Positions 24,475-32,861 of a stretch of DNA of 64,000 bases are shown here, in pieces. Below the pieces are notes generated by a model. It did not search any database, was not told where the DNA came from, and saw only the letters and a program-made list of their open reading frames with translations. Position numbers and translations under genes: made by a program. Source of the DNA: JAXMDC01 sp046349035 (lineage in GTDB: Bacteria; Pseudomonadota; Alphaproteobacteria; Rhizobiales; Kaistiaceae). Numbering within the stretch: position 1 is the first letter of the stretch; the number at the start of each line of letters is the position of its first letter. The stretch is taken from assembly GCA_046349035.1 (NCBI GenBank), contig JAXMDC010000005.1:62001-126000 (forward strand), given 5' to 3'.

Positions 24475-25107
24475 TCATCCGCGCTTGGCGCGGGCCTTTT
24501 CAACTATGTCTACGGCCGCGCGAAACGCGGTTTCTATATCCATCTCGCTCGTATCCAGCAAGTACGCGTCCTCCGCCTGGCGCAGTGGAGACGCCGCCCG
24601 GCTGTAATCGCGGTGGTCGCGCCGTTCGATATCGGCACGAATACTGGCGAGATCGGCGCCCTCGCCGCGGCTCGAAACCTCAGCCGCCCGCCGTTCCGCG
24701 CGCTTCTCGAGGCTGGCCGTCACAAACAGTTTCACGTCCGCGCCGGGACATACAACCGTTCCGATGTCTCTGCCGTCGAGAACCGCGCCGGGCGCCCGGG
24801 ATGCGAATGCTTGTTGCGCGAGAACGAGCTCGGACCGCAGCTTCGGCAGCACCGCAACGCGGGAAGCCGCTTCGCCGATTGCCTGCCCGCCCAGCGCGGC
24901 GGCATTGAGGGTGGCAAAATCGACCCTCCGCGCCGCGGCGATTGCCGCCGGCTCATCGTCAAGGCGTCCCCGCCCGTCCAGCAGGGCCGCAGCCACTGCC
25001 CGGTAAGTCAGACCGGTATCGAGATAATTGAGGCGGTAGTGCGCCGCCAGACGCCGGCCAAGAGTGCCCTTTCCGGATGCCGCCGGCCCATCGATGGCGA
25101 TGATCAT
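24475..25107 (-). CDS. cmk: Cytidylate kinase
   Basis: A 210-residue NMP kinase that phosphorylates CMP and dCMP. The P-loop is DGPAASGKGTLGRRLA at residues 6-21, followed by YLDTGLTYRAVA, the substrate-binding segment of the family. GRDIGTVVCPGADVKLFVTAS is the conserved central motif, and SLEKRAERR is the lid. It lies between aroA (13 bp upstream) and rpsA (107 bp downstream) on the same strand. The aroA-cmk-rpsA order is widely conserved in proteobacteria. Confidence 0.96.
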   Translation of the reverse strand: MIIAIDGPAASGKGTLGRRLAAHYRLNYLDTGLTYRAVAAALLDGRGRLDDEPAAIAAARRVDFATLNAAALGGQAIGEAASRVAVLPKLRSELVLAQQAFASRAPGAVLDGRDIGTVVCPGADVKLFVTASLEKRAERRAAEVSSRGEGADLASIRADIERRDHRDYSRAASPLRQAEDAYLLDTSEMDIETAFRAAVDIVEKARAKRG

Positions 25108-25120
25108 CGCACCCGCCGCA

Positions 25121-26473
25121 TCACTCCGATGCGCTCGCCGACCGAAAATTCGCGCCGAGCTTCGCCATCAGGGTGCGAAACTCCGGAAAGCTGGTCGAGA
25201 TCGTGACCGCGTCGTCGACGGTCACCGGCCGCTCGGCGGCCAGCCCGAGCACAAGGAAGCTCATGGCGATGCGGTGATCGAGATGGGTGGCCACGCTACC
25301 GCCGCCGGCAACGCGCGAGCGCCCTGTGACTTCGAGCCAGTCCTCTCCCTCGCGAACCTCGATACCGTTGGCAACCAGCCCCGCGGTGACGGTCGCCAGG
25401 CGGTCCGACTCCTTGACTCGGAGCTCCGCGAGGCCGCGCATCACCGTCGTTCCCTCGGCGAAAGCCGCGGCAATCGCCAGGATCGGGTACTCGTCGATCA
25501 TTGACGGCGCCCGCCCCGGCGGCACCACCACTCCCCGCAGCCGGCTCGCCTTGACACGAAGGTCGCCGACTTCCTCCCCGCCGACGATCCGGCGGTTGAC
25601 GATGGCAATGTCTCCGCCCATCTCGACGAGCGTCTCGACGAGACCGACGCGGGTTGGGTTGAGCAACAGGCCCTCGATAACCACGTCGGAGTCCGGAACG
25701 ATGAGCGCGGCCACCGCCGGAAAGGCAGCCGAACTCGGATCGCCGGGCACGACAATGTGCTGCGGCCGGAGGGTCGGCTGTCCGGTCAGGCGAATGACCC
25801 GCTCGCCCCCGGTCCCCGCGGCAATCTCTACGTTCGCGCCGAAGGCAGACAACATCCGCTCGGTGTGATCGCGGGTCATTACTGGCTCGATGACCGTCGT
25901 CACGCCGGGCGTGTTGAGGCCGGCAAAAAGCACCGCCGACTTGACCTGCGCCGAAGGCACTGGAACGCGATACTCGATCGGGATCGCCACATCCGGTCCG
26001 CGCACGGTCAACGGCAGGCGGTCGCGCGACCGGGCCAGCACCTCGACTCCCATTCGGCGGAGCGGATCGAGCACCCGGCCCATCGGCCGCTTCACCAACG
26101 AGGCATCGCCAGTGAAGGTCGCGGTGATGGCATGGCTCGCTGCCACCGCCATCGCCAAGCGGACACCAGTTCCGGAGTTGCCGTAGTCGATCACCCCTTC
26201 AGGCTCGAGGAAACCTCCGACCCCGACGCCCGAGACGGTCCAGGCGCCGTCTGTCCCCTTGGCGACGATCGACCCGAACGCCCGCATCGCCTCCGCGGTC
26301 GCCAGCACATCGTCGCCCTCGAGCAGGCCCTCGATCCGGGTGTCGCCGACTGCCAGCGCTCCCAACATCAGCGACCGATGCGAGATCGACTTGTCGCCAG
26401 GAACGCGCACACGCCCACGCAGCGGTCCGCCGGCAGCCGCCGTCAAAGGCTGCAGTGCGTTCGTGGCTGTCAT
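25121..26473 (-). CDS. aroA: 3-phosphoshikimate 1-carboxyvinyltransferase (EPSP synthase, class II-like)
   Basis: A 450-residue shikimate-pathway enzyme that joins PEP to shikimate 3-phosphate. Motifs are VPGDKSISHRSLMLGALA near the N-terminus, KRPMGRVLDPLRRMGVEV, SAQVKSAVLFAGLNTPG, RDHTE, and PGDPSSAAFP. The combination RDHTE, GDKS, SAQVK and NPTR fits the class II group typified by the Agrobacterium CP4 enzyme. The PEP-binding segment is GNSGTG, with Gly where CP4 has Ala. The ATG at 26473 starts at the family's normal point; the frame to 26554 is not needed. Operon with cmk. Confidence 0.96.
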   Translation of the reverse strand: MTATNALQPLTAAAGGPLRGRVRVPGDKSISHRSLMLGALAVGDTRIEGLLEGDDVLATAEAMRAFGSIVAKGTDGAWTVSGVGVGGFLEPEGVIDYGNSGTGVRLAMAVAASHAITATFTGDASLVKRPMGRVLDPLRRMGVEVLARSRDRLPLTVRGPDVAIPIEYRVPVPSAQVKSAVLFAGLNTPGVTTVIEPVMTRDHTERMLSAFGANVEIAAGTGGERVIRLTGQPTLRPQHIVVPGDPSSAAFPAVAALIVPDSDVVIEGLLLNPTRVGLVETLVEMGGDIAIVNRRIVGGEEVGDLRVKASRLRGVVVPPGRAPSMIDEYPILAIAAAFAEGTTVMRGLAELRVKESDRLATVTAGLVANGIEVREGEDWLEVTGRSRVAGGGSVATHLDHRIAMSFLVLGLAAERPVTVDDAVTISTSFPEFRTLMAKLGANFRSASASE

Positions 26474-26567
26474 TTCCCAAGGACTCCCTGGCCCCGGCGG
26501 CAAAGCGCCCGCCGCTCGGCGGCAGCGCATAGCACGCGCTCGGCTGCCCGTCATGCCCGGCTGCGCC

Positions 26568-27491
26568 TCAACCGCCGACCCAAGACCAATCCGCCATTCG
26601 GTGCCTGAACCACGTCAATTGCCGCTTCGCATAGTTGCGCGTCTCGACCTTCGCCGCGGCCAAGGCGTCGGCCAGCGTCAATTCCCCGGCAGCGTGCCGC
26701 AGAAACTGCCGGACCCCGATCGCTTTCATCGCCGGGAGCGAAGGGTCGAGGCGAAGGCTGGCCAAGCTACGGGCCTCCTCAACGGCACCGGCTTCGGCCA
26801 TCCCGTCGAGCCTCTCCTCGATGCGGCGATAGAGTTCTGCCCGCGGCCGGTCGAGCACGATGCGATCGATGCGCGCCCCCGAGGGCAACACCGACCGCGC
26901 CGGCTCCCGTTGCCAGGCCGAGAGCGGGCGGCCGGTCCCCTCTAGAACCTCGAGCGCCCGCAGGATGCGGGAGCGGTCGCTCGGCCGCAGGCGGCCGGCC
27001 TCGCCGGCGTCGGCTTCCGCTAGCAATCGGTGAAGCGCCGCGGTCGATAGGCCTTCCGCGCGCTGCCGCCAGCGCTCGCGCACTTCGATCGGGATCGGCG
27101 GCACGGCGGCGATGCCGCTGAGCAGGGCCGAGAAATAGAGGCCGGTCCCACCGACAAAGATTGCCGGCCGCCCCGCCGCCGATGCCTCCCTCAGGACCGC
27201 CTCGGCATCGCCCAACCAGCGGCCCACCGAATAGCGCTCGGCCGCGCCGACATGCCCGTAGAGTCGATGCGGCGCCAGTCCTTCCTCCTGCGCGCCCGGC
27301 CGAGCTGTCAGAACCCGCAGCTCGCGATAGACCTGCATCGCATCGGCGTTCGCGAGAATACCACCTGCACGCTGCGCTAGATCGAGCGCGTAAGCCGACT
27401 TGCCGGTAGCGGTTGCCCCGGCTATCAGCACGATGTCGGCGGCGCCGCCTCCGGAACGACGCGCCGAACTGACGGTCGGCGCTTTGCCCAT
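26568..27491 (-). CDS. miaA: tRNA dimethylallyltransferase
   Basis: A 307-residue enzyme adding an isopentenyl group to A37 of tRNAs that read UNN codons. The P-loop GATATGKSAYALDLA lies at about 25-39. ILANADAMQVYRELRVLTARPG is the substrate and tRNA contact region, and FVGGTGLYFSALLSG and TRNYAKRQLTWFR are both signature blocks. The frame is open to 27620, but ATG at 27491 gives the normal length; it overlaps the serB ATG on the other strand. No good SD is visible, and a GTG at 27509 is an alternative start. It ends 95 bp before aroA. Confidence 0.94.
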   Translation of the reverse strand: MGKAPTVSSARRSGGGAADIVLIAGATATGKSAYALDLAQRAGGILANADAMQVYRELRVLTARPGAQEEGLAPHRLYGHVGAAERYSVGRWLGDAEAVLREASAAGRPAIFVGGTGLYFSALLSGIAAVPPIPIEVRERWRQRAEGLSTAALHRLLAEADAGEAGRLRPSDRSRILRALEVLEGTGRPLSAWQREPARSVLPSGARIDRIVLDRPRAELYRRIEERLDGMAEAGAVEEARSLASLRLDPSLPAMKAIGVRQFLRHAAGELTLADALAAAKVETRNYAKRQLTWFRHRMADWSWVGG

Positions 27492-28377
27492 GCCCGAAAT
27501 CGTGATCACCCTTGTTGCCCGGGTCGACGACGCGGCGCCGCTCGCCGCGACGGTGGAGCGCGTCGCCAAGGAAATCAACGGCCGACGCGATTGGCTAGCG
27601 CCTGGCGAGGCCTGCGACATCTATACGACCGCCGCGGAGGATAGGGCCCGCCGCTTGGTTGCCGGCATCGTCCTCGGCACGCCCATCGACCATGCCGTGC
27701 AGGCCGCGGCAGGCCGCCGCAAACGGCTGCTCGTCGCCGATATGGACTCCACCATGATCGGTCAAGAGTGCATTGACGAACTTGCCGATTACGCCGGTAA
27801 GCGAACGGAGATCGCGGCGATCACCGAGCGGGCAATGCGCGGCGATCTGCCGTTCGAGCCGGCCCTCCGCGAACGTGTACGTCAGCTCGCCGGCCTACCA
27901 GCCAGCGTCTGCGACAAAGTGTTGGCGGAACGTATTCGACCAAACCCCGGCGCGGCCATCCTTGTTCGCACCATGCGCAAGCATGCTGCCCATACGGCAC
28001 TCGTATCTGGCGGATTCACTGCCTTTACCGGACCTGTCGCCTCGGCAATAGGCTTCGACAGCCATCATGCCAATACTCTCCTTCTCGGAGCCGACGGTCG
28101 GCTGACCGGGAATCTCGCCGAACCGATCCTTGGGCGCGAGGCCAAGCGCCACACGCTGCTCGACCTTGCCGAGCGCTTGGGCATCGACGTTAGCGAGACA
28201 TTGGCCATCGGCGACGGGGCGAACGACATCTCCATGGTCCAAGCGGCCGCCCTCGGCATCGCTTACCGCGCGAAGCCCGCCCTGGCCGCCGTCGCCGTAG
28301 CCCGCATCGATCACGCCGACCTGACAGCCGCGCTCTATTTCCAGGGATATCGCCGCGGCGAATTCGCATCCGCGTAA
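27490..28377 (+). CDS. serB: Phosphoserine phosphatase
   Basis: A 295-residue HAD phosphatase for the last step of serine biosynthesis. The N-terminal about 75 residues form an ACT-like regulatory part (MPEIVITLVARVDDAAPL). The HAD motif I is VADMDSTMIGQECIDELA, with the nucleophile at Asp84 and the acid at Asp86. Motif II is TALVSGGF, and motif IV is AIGDGANDISMVQAA. The ATG is in CATG shared with the miaA start codon in the opposite direction. The open frame to 27400 overlaps miaA and is rejected. A strong hairpin follows the stop. No SD is obvious. Confidence 0.95.
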   Translation: MPEIVITLVARVDDAAPLAATVERVAKEINGRRDWLAPGEACDIYTTAAEDRARRLVAGIVLGTPIDHAVQAAAGRRKRLLVADMDSTMIGQECIDELADYAGKRTEIAAITERAMRGDLPFEPALRERVRQLAGLPASVCDKVLAERIRPNPGAAILVRTMRKHAAHTALVSGGFTAFTGPVASAIGFDSHHANTLLLGADGRLTGNLAEPILGREAKRHTLLDLAERLGIDVSETLAIGDGANDISMVQAAALGIAYRAKPALAAVAVARIDHADLTAALYFQGYRRGEFASA

Positions 28378-28400
28378 CCAGCGCAGTCGGAAAGAACTAA

Positions 28401-28421
28401 GGGGCGGCCGCTGGCCGCCCC
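28401..28421. terminator. Bidirectional hairpin terminator between serB and degP
   Basis: GGGGCGGCC, loop GCT, GGCCGCCCC: a perfect 9-bp stem between the convergent stops of serB (+) at 28377 and degP (-) at 28450. No U-tract, but the placement fits termination for both. Confidence 0.7.
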
Positions 28422-28449
28422 TCGTCCGCGAGAACGTGGAACGCGACGT

Positions 28450-29913
28450 CTAGTCGATGCGCACCGCGACGAAGCGAAGTTCGCCGCTCTTGTTGGCGAC
28501 AAGGAAGAGCGCAGTCCGCCGGTTCTGGTCGCGCAATGCCTGGACCTTCTTGTCGACGTCGGCCGCGTTGGCTACAGCGGTCTGGTCGACCTCGACGATC
28601 ACCTCGCCGGCCAGGATGCCCTTCTCTTGCGCCGGGCTGCCCGGGGTCACGCCGGTCACGATGACGCCGTTGACGCTTTGCTGCACGTTGTACTGGGAGC
28701 GCAGCGCGGCCGAGAGGTCCGACAGCGTCAAACCGAGCGAAGCCGGACGGTTCGGCGTCGGCGCTGGGCGGGTTGGCGCTGTGGCGATCTGCTCCGACCG
28801 ATCCCCCAGGGGGGCCAGCTTCACCTTGACCGACTGTTCCTGCCCGTCGCGAATGTACTTGATGTCGAGTTCCGGCCCGACCGGCGACCCGGCCACCGTG
28901 CGCGGCAGCTGGCGCATTTGCGTTATGTCCTTGCCGGCAAACGCGACAACCACATCGCCGGATTTCAACCCGGCGGCCGCAGCCGGGCTCCCATCCGTGA
29001 CTCCGGAGACAAGCGCTCCCTGTGCCCGCGGCAACTTCAGCCCCTCGGCCAGTTCCTCGGTCACTTCCTGGATTTTCACGCCGAGCCAGCCGCGGTTCAT
29101 CTTGCCGTTGGTGCGCAGCTGATCGATGACGTTGACCGCCACCGCGGACGGGATGGCAAATCCGATGCCGATCGAGCCTCCTGAGGGCGAGATAATGGCG
29201 GTGTCGATGCCGATCACTTCGCCATCCATGTTGAAGAGCGGGCCGCCCGAATTGCCGCGGTTGATGGCGGCATCGGTCTGCAGGAAGTCGTCATACGGAC
29301 CGGAGTTGATGTCGCGATTGCGCGCCGACAGCACGCCGACGGTCAGCGACTCGCCGAGCCCGAAGGGATTACCGACCGCCACCAGCCAATCGCCCACCCG
29401 CAGCTTGTCCGAATCGCCGAACTTGACTGCTGGCAGCGGCTTGGAGGGCTTCACTTGGAGCACGGCGATGTCGGTCTCCTTGTCGATCCCGAGGACGTTG
29501 GCGCGCATGCGCGTTCCATCGACCAGGATGACGGTGATTTCGTCGCCGTTCTCGATCACGTGGTGGTTCGTGACCACAATGCCCGACGGATCGATGATGA
29601 AGCCCGACCCCTGCGATTGGACCCGGCGAGGTGCCGGCCCGCCGCGCTGCTGGCGGTTGAAAAGATCATCGAAAAACGGCTGCAACTCGCCGCCCGGAGT
29701 GTCCGGGGTCTGCGCCGACCGCGACGGGGAAACGCTGCCCGAAGTCGAGATGTTCACCACCGAGCCCAGCAATTGGTCGGCGAGGTCGGCGATCGACGTC
29801 GGCGGCAGACCGGGTACCGCGGCAGAGACCGGTTGCGCGGCTAGGATCTGCAACGAAACGGCACATCCGACCGCCAGGCGGCCGAGCAGCGACGAAGTGA
29901 TTGTGAGGCCCAT
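28450..29913 (-). CDS. degP: Periplasmic serine protease, DegP/DegQ (Do) family
   Basis: A 487-residue HtrA-type protease and chaperone. Residues 1-31 form a signal peptide. The trypsin-like triad is His118 (VVTNHHVIENGDE), Asp148 (KETDIAVLQV) and Ser222 (NRGNSGGPLF). Two PDZ domains follow, around 270-360 (GALVSGVTDGSPAAAAGLKSG) and 390-480 (GVIVTGVTPGSPAQEKGI). The SD AGGAGAAAGG precedes the ATG. It lies 161 bp downstream of hflC on the same strand, the common hflK-hflC-degP layout linking membrane and envelope proteolysis. DegP versus DegQ cannot be settled from motifs alone. Confidence 0.94.
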   Translation of the reverse strand: MGLTITSSLLGRLAVGCAVSLQILAAQPVSAAVPGLPPTSIADLADQLLGSVVNISTSGSVSPSRSAQTPDTPGGELQPFFDDLFNRQQRGGPAPRRVQSQGSGFIIDPSGIVVTNHHVIENGDEITVILVDGTRMRANVLGIDKETDIAVLQVKPSKPLPAVKFGDSDKLRVGDWLVAVGNPFGLGESLTVGVLSARNRDINSGPYDDFLQTDAAINRGNSGGPLFNMDGEVIGIDTAIISPSGGSIGIGFAIPSAVAVNVIDQLRTNGKMNRGWLGVKIQEVTEELAEGLKLPRAQGALVSGVTDGSPAAAAGLKSGDVVVAFAGKDITQMRQLPRTVAGSPVGPELDIKYIRDGQEQSVKVKLAPLGDRSEQIATAPTRPAPTPNRPASLGLTLSDLSAALRSQYNVQQSVNGVIVTGVTPGSPAQEKGILAGEVIVEVDQTAVANAADVDKKVQALRDQNRRTALFLVANKSGELRFVAVRID

Positions 29914-30074
29914 CGGCCCTTTCTCCTAAGCTAGGCCGCAGGTAGCGGCTTGCACGTGTCGCAATCGGTGCGGACCCCGACCGTCCGCGCTGCCGAGCCT
30001 AATCCTAACCGCGCCCGGCTGCCAGCCCGTCCCGCTGACCGTGGTCGCCGGCGGCACAATGCATGGTGGGAAAC

Positions 30075-31013
30075 CTAGCGCGCGGGCGCCCCGGCCCCCG
30101 ATGCCGGTGCCGGCGCAGCAGCTGCACCGTTGTCTTCGGCTCCAACCGCCCCGAAAGGATCGTTGAAGAAGCGGAAGAAGCGTGATGTCGGCGTCAACAC
30201 GAGCTTGGTGTCGGCATCGCGCAGGCCGGTCTGGTAGGCCAGCATGCTGCGATAGAAGGCGAAGAACTCCGGATCGCGGCCGTAGGCATCGGCGAATGTC
30301 TTGGTCACCGCCGCGTCGCCATCGCCGCGCGTCTGCTCCGACTGCCGGTTTGCTTCGGCGATAATGACGGTGACCTGCCGGTCGGCTTCGGCCTGAATGG
30401 TCTGAGCGGCTTGATTGCCCTCGGCACGGATTTCCGTGGCCTGGCGCTGCCGCTCGGTCTGCATGCGCTGGTAGATCGCCTGACTATTGGCTTCAGGCAG
30501 GTCGGCGTGCCGGATGCGGACATCGACTACCTGAATGCCGAGGTCGCGCGCATCCTCATCGAGCCGCTGTGTAATCAGTTGCATGAGGTCAGCGCGCCGG
30601 TCGCGCACGATCTCGATGAAATTGGCAGCGCCGAGCACGCGCGGCACGGAGGAACGCAGGAACGAGGAGAGTCGCGATTCTGCGACCGCTTCGGTTCCCG
30701 CTGCCTGGTAGAACCGCAGCGGGTCGACGATCTTGTAACGCGCGAAGGCGTCGACCACGAGGCGCTTCTGGTCGGCCGCGTTCACCTCGATCGGCGGATT
30801 GTCGAGAGCGAGAATCTGCTTCTGGATATAGACGACGTTGTCGATGAACGGCACCTTGAAGTAGAGACCCGGACTGGTCACCGCTCGAACCGCCTGACCG
30901 AAGCGAAGCACCAGCCCCTGTTCGGTCGGATCGATGATGAAGAACCCGAGATAGCCGATCAAAGCCAGGCCGGCGGCAATGACCAGGCCTGCACTTCCGA
31001 AGAACCTCTTCAT
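30075..31013 (-). CDS. hflC: HflC, membrane protease modulator (SPFH protein)
   Basis: A 312-residue protein with an N-terminal membrane anchor (residues 7-27) and a large periplasmic SPFH/band 7 domain containing DPTEQGLVLRFGQAVRAV and VDVRIRHADLPEANSQAIYQRMQTERQRQA. The coiled-coil helix from about 170 to 240 is rich in Glu, Arg and Gln. HflC pairs with HflK to form a cage around the FtsH protease. Its ATG overlaps the hflK stop by 4 bases. The C-terminal about 25 residues are Ala/Pro-rich and probably disordered, which is a local feature. Confidence 0.95.
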   Translation of the reverse strand: MKRFFGSAGLVIAAGLALIGYLGFFIIDPTEQGLVLRFGQAVRAVTSPGLYFKVPFIDNVVYIQKQILALDNPPIEVNAADQKRLVVDAFARYKIVDPLRFYQAAGTEAVAESRLSSFLRSSVPRVLGAANFIEIVRDRRADLMQLITQRLDEDARDLGIQVVDVRIRHADLPEANSQAIYQRMQTERQRQATEIRAEGNQAAQTIQAEADRQVTVIIAEANRQSEQTRGDGDAAVTKTFADAYGRDPEFFAFYRSMLAYQTGLRDADTKLVLTPTSRFFRFFNDPFGAVGAEDNGAAAAPAPASGAGAPAR

Positions 31014-32185
31014 GGGCGTTGTCCCGTCGTTGTGGCAGGCCGGGCCGCATTGGCCGGGGGAGTGGTGGCTGGAGCTGCCGCGCCCTTCAGCATGTCACCA
31101 AGCGGCAGGTAGGGGACGACGCCGTTGCCGCCGCCCTTATCGTCGATGATCACCTTGTCCATGCCGCCGAGCACCTGCTCGATCGTCTCCAGATACATGC
31201 GCTGGCGGGTGACCTCCGGTGCTGCCTTGTAGGCTTGGTAGACCTTCACAAACCGGTCCGCCTGACCCTGCGCCTCGGCGACGACACGATCCCGGTAGGC
31301 ATTGGCCGTCGCAAGAATCTGCGCTGCCTGCCCTCGCGCCGCCGGCACGACGCGATTGGCATAGGTCTGCGCCTCATTCTGCACCCTCGCCTGATCCGCC
31401 TGCGCCGCCTGGACGTCACGGAATGCGGCAATCACCTCGTTGGGCGGGTCGACCTTAAGGAGCTGCACGCGTTCGACATGAACGCCAGCGCCATACTGAT
31501 CGAGTATGCGCTGCATAAGGCTGGCCACCTGCGTCTCGGTGATTTCACGCGCCTGCGTCAGCAGCGGCTGGATCTCCGAGCGTCCGACGACCTGGCGCAT
31601 GGCACTTTCGGCCACGGCCTTCACCGTCGCCATCGGGTTGTCCATGTTGAAGAGATACGCCCTGGCGTCCTTGATCACCCAGAAGACCGAGAAGTCGATG
31701 TCGACGATGTTCTCGTCTCCGGTGAGCATGAGGCTCTCTTGCGGGATGCTTCTGCCCTGCGCTCCGGGATTGCGGTCGTCCTGCGCCAATCCGACGGTCG
31801 TGCGGTTCTGACGCGTCACCTTCGGCGTGTAGACCGTTTCGATGGGTGGCGGCAGGCGGAAGTTCAGTCCCGGCTGGGCTTGGCGGTTCAACTCGCCGAA
31901 GCGCAGCACCACGCCGAGTTCATCGGCTCCGACGCGGAAAGTGAAGAAGTAATACCCAATGAAGGCGATCGCGACTAAGGCGATACCGACCAGGGCCGCC
32001 GGGCTCGCCCCGCGGCCGCCGCCGCCACCCGGCAACACGCGCTTCAGCCGGTCCTGGCCCCGCCGGAGGAGATCCTCAAGATCGGGCGGATTCGGCGACC
32101 CACCGCCGCGCGGGCCCTGGCCCCAGGGCCCGCCGCCATTGCCACCGCTTTTCCACGGACCGCCCGTCTGGTTGTTCCAGGGCAT
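31010..32185 (-). CDS. hflK: HflK, membrane protease modulator (SPFH protein)
   Basis: A 391-residue partner of HflC. The first about 60 residues are rich in Gly, Pro, Trp and Asn (MPWNNQTGGPWKSGGNGGG and onward), as in other HflK proteins. They are followed by one membrane helix near 65-85 and the SPFH domain (ADELGVVLRFGELNRQAQPG). ENIVDIDFSVFWVIKDA and the long helix with QADQARVQNEAQTYAN are typical. The start is ATG 32185 rather than GTG 32188, since GAGG lies 5 bases before the ATG. A sigma-70-like promoter sits about 70 bp upstream. Confidence 0.95.
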   Translation of the reverse strand: MPWNNQTGGPWKSGGNGGGPWGQGPRGGGSPNPPDLEDLLRRGQDRLKRVLPGGGGGRGASPAALVGIALVAIAFIGYYFFTFRVGADELGVVLRFGELNRQAQPGLNFRLPPPIETVYTPKVTRQNRTTVGLAQDDRNPGAQGRSIPQESLMLTGDENIVDIDFSVFWVIKDARAYLFNMDNPMATVKAVAESAMRQVVGRSEIQPLLTQAREITETQVASLMQRILDQYGAGVHVERVQLLKVDPPNEVIAAFRDVQAAQADQARVQNEAQTYANRVVPAARGQAAQILATANAYRDRVVAEAQGQADRFVKVYQAYKAAPEVTRQRMYLETIEQVLGGMDKVIIDDKGGGNGVVPYLPLGDMLKGAAAPATTPPANAARPATTTGQRP

Positions 32186-32255
32186 CACAACCTCAAGAAA
32201 TCACGCTGCCGGCCGGCAGCGGCCTGAACGCGTGCCGAAGGACGGACTCGGGCGG

Positions 32256-32284
32256 CTTATAGGCGAAGGGTCTCACGCTTTCAA
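32256..32284 (-). promoter_or_regulatory. Putative sigma-70-type promoter of hflKC(-degP)
   Basis: Minus-strand TTGAAA (32284-32279), a 17-base spacer, then TATAAG (32261-32256). The hexamers and spacing are good, and the site lies in the 145-bp gap between folA and hflK, about 70 bases before the hflK start. Confidence 0.6.
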
Positions 32285-32330
32285 TGAAATGGGGCGGCAA
32301 CCCGCGACCTACAAGCCGCGGTGTTTTCAA

Positions 32331-32861
32331 CTACAAAAGCGCGGCATCGGTTACCCGATGGTATACCGTGAAGGTTGTTGCGGCACTGTCCTCGGCCCCT
32401 GCCCCCAGCTGTTGGCGCTCGACGACCCTCCATTCGCTGAGCGAGAACTGCGGGAATAGTGTGTCCCCGTCTGGACTCGCGTGAACGTGGGTCAGGCACA
32501 TGCGGTCGGCGAGCGGCAGGCAAGCGCGATAAATCTCCCCGCCACCGATCACCATGATCTCGGGCGCGGCCATCTGCTGCGCATGGCGCGCCCCCGCCTC
32601 GAGGCCAGCCTCCACGGAAGGCACGACAACCACGCCAAGCGCCGCCGCCGCGACGCGGCCGACGACGATGTTGGTCCGCTGCGGTAGCGGCCGATCGAGA
32701 CTCTCGAAGGTCTTTCGCCCCATCAGTACTGGTTTGCCGACGGTCAGCGACCTAAAGCGCCGAAGGTCTGACTTCAGGCGCCAGGGCAAGCGGCCGCCGG
32801 CGCCGATGACCCCGTTGTCGGCCACCGCGGCGACGATCGTAACGCGGCAACCATGGATCAA
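32331..32861 (-). CDS. folA: Dihydrofolate reductase
   Basis: A 176-residue enzyme regenerating tetrahydrofolate with NADPH. It shows VTIVAAVADNGVIGAGGRLPWRLKSDLRRFRSLT, the canonical opening with the LPW loop and substrate-binding Asp. It also has PVLMGRKTFESL, and MVIGGGEIYRACLPLADRMCLTHV. The start is TTG at 32861, whose last two bases are shared with the thyA stop (TTGA); no in-frame ATG precedes homology, and GAGG is found upstream in thyA. thyA-folA coupling is functionally natural, as thymidylate synthase produces the dihydrofolate that this enzyme reduces. Confidence 0.94.
   Translation of the reverse strand: MIHGCRVTIVAAVADNGVIGAGGRLPWRLKSDLRRFRSLTVGKPVLMGRKTFESLDRPLPQRTNIVVGRVAAAALGVVVVPSVEAGLEAGARHAQQMAAPEIMVIGGGEIYRACLPLADRMCLTHVHASPDGDTLFPQFSLSEWRVVERQQLGAGAEDSAATTFTVYHRVTDAALL

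Noticed and set aside
32331..32854. ATG at 32854 as the folA start
   Set aside because: It is out of frame with the DHFR sequence; the TTG at 32861 is the only suitable start.
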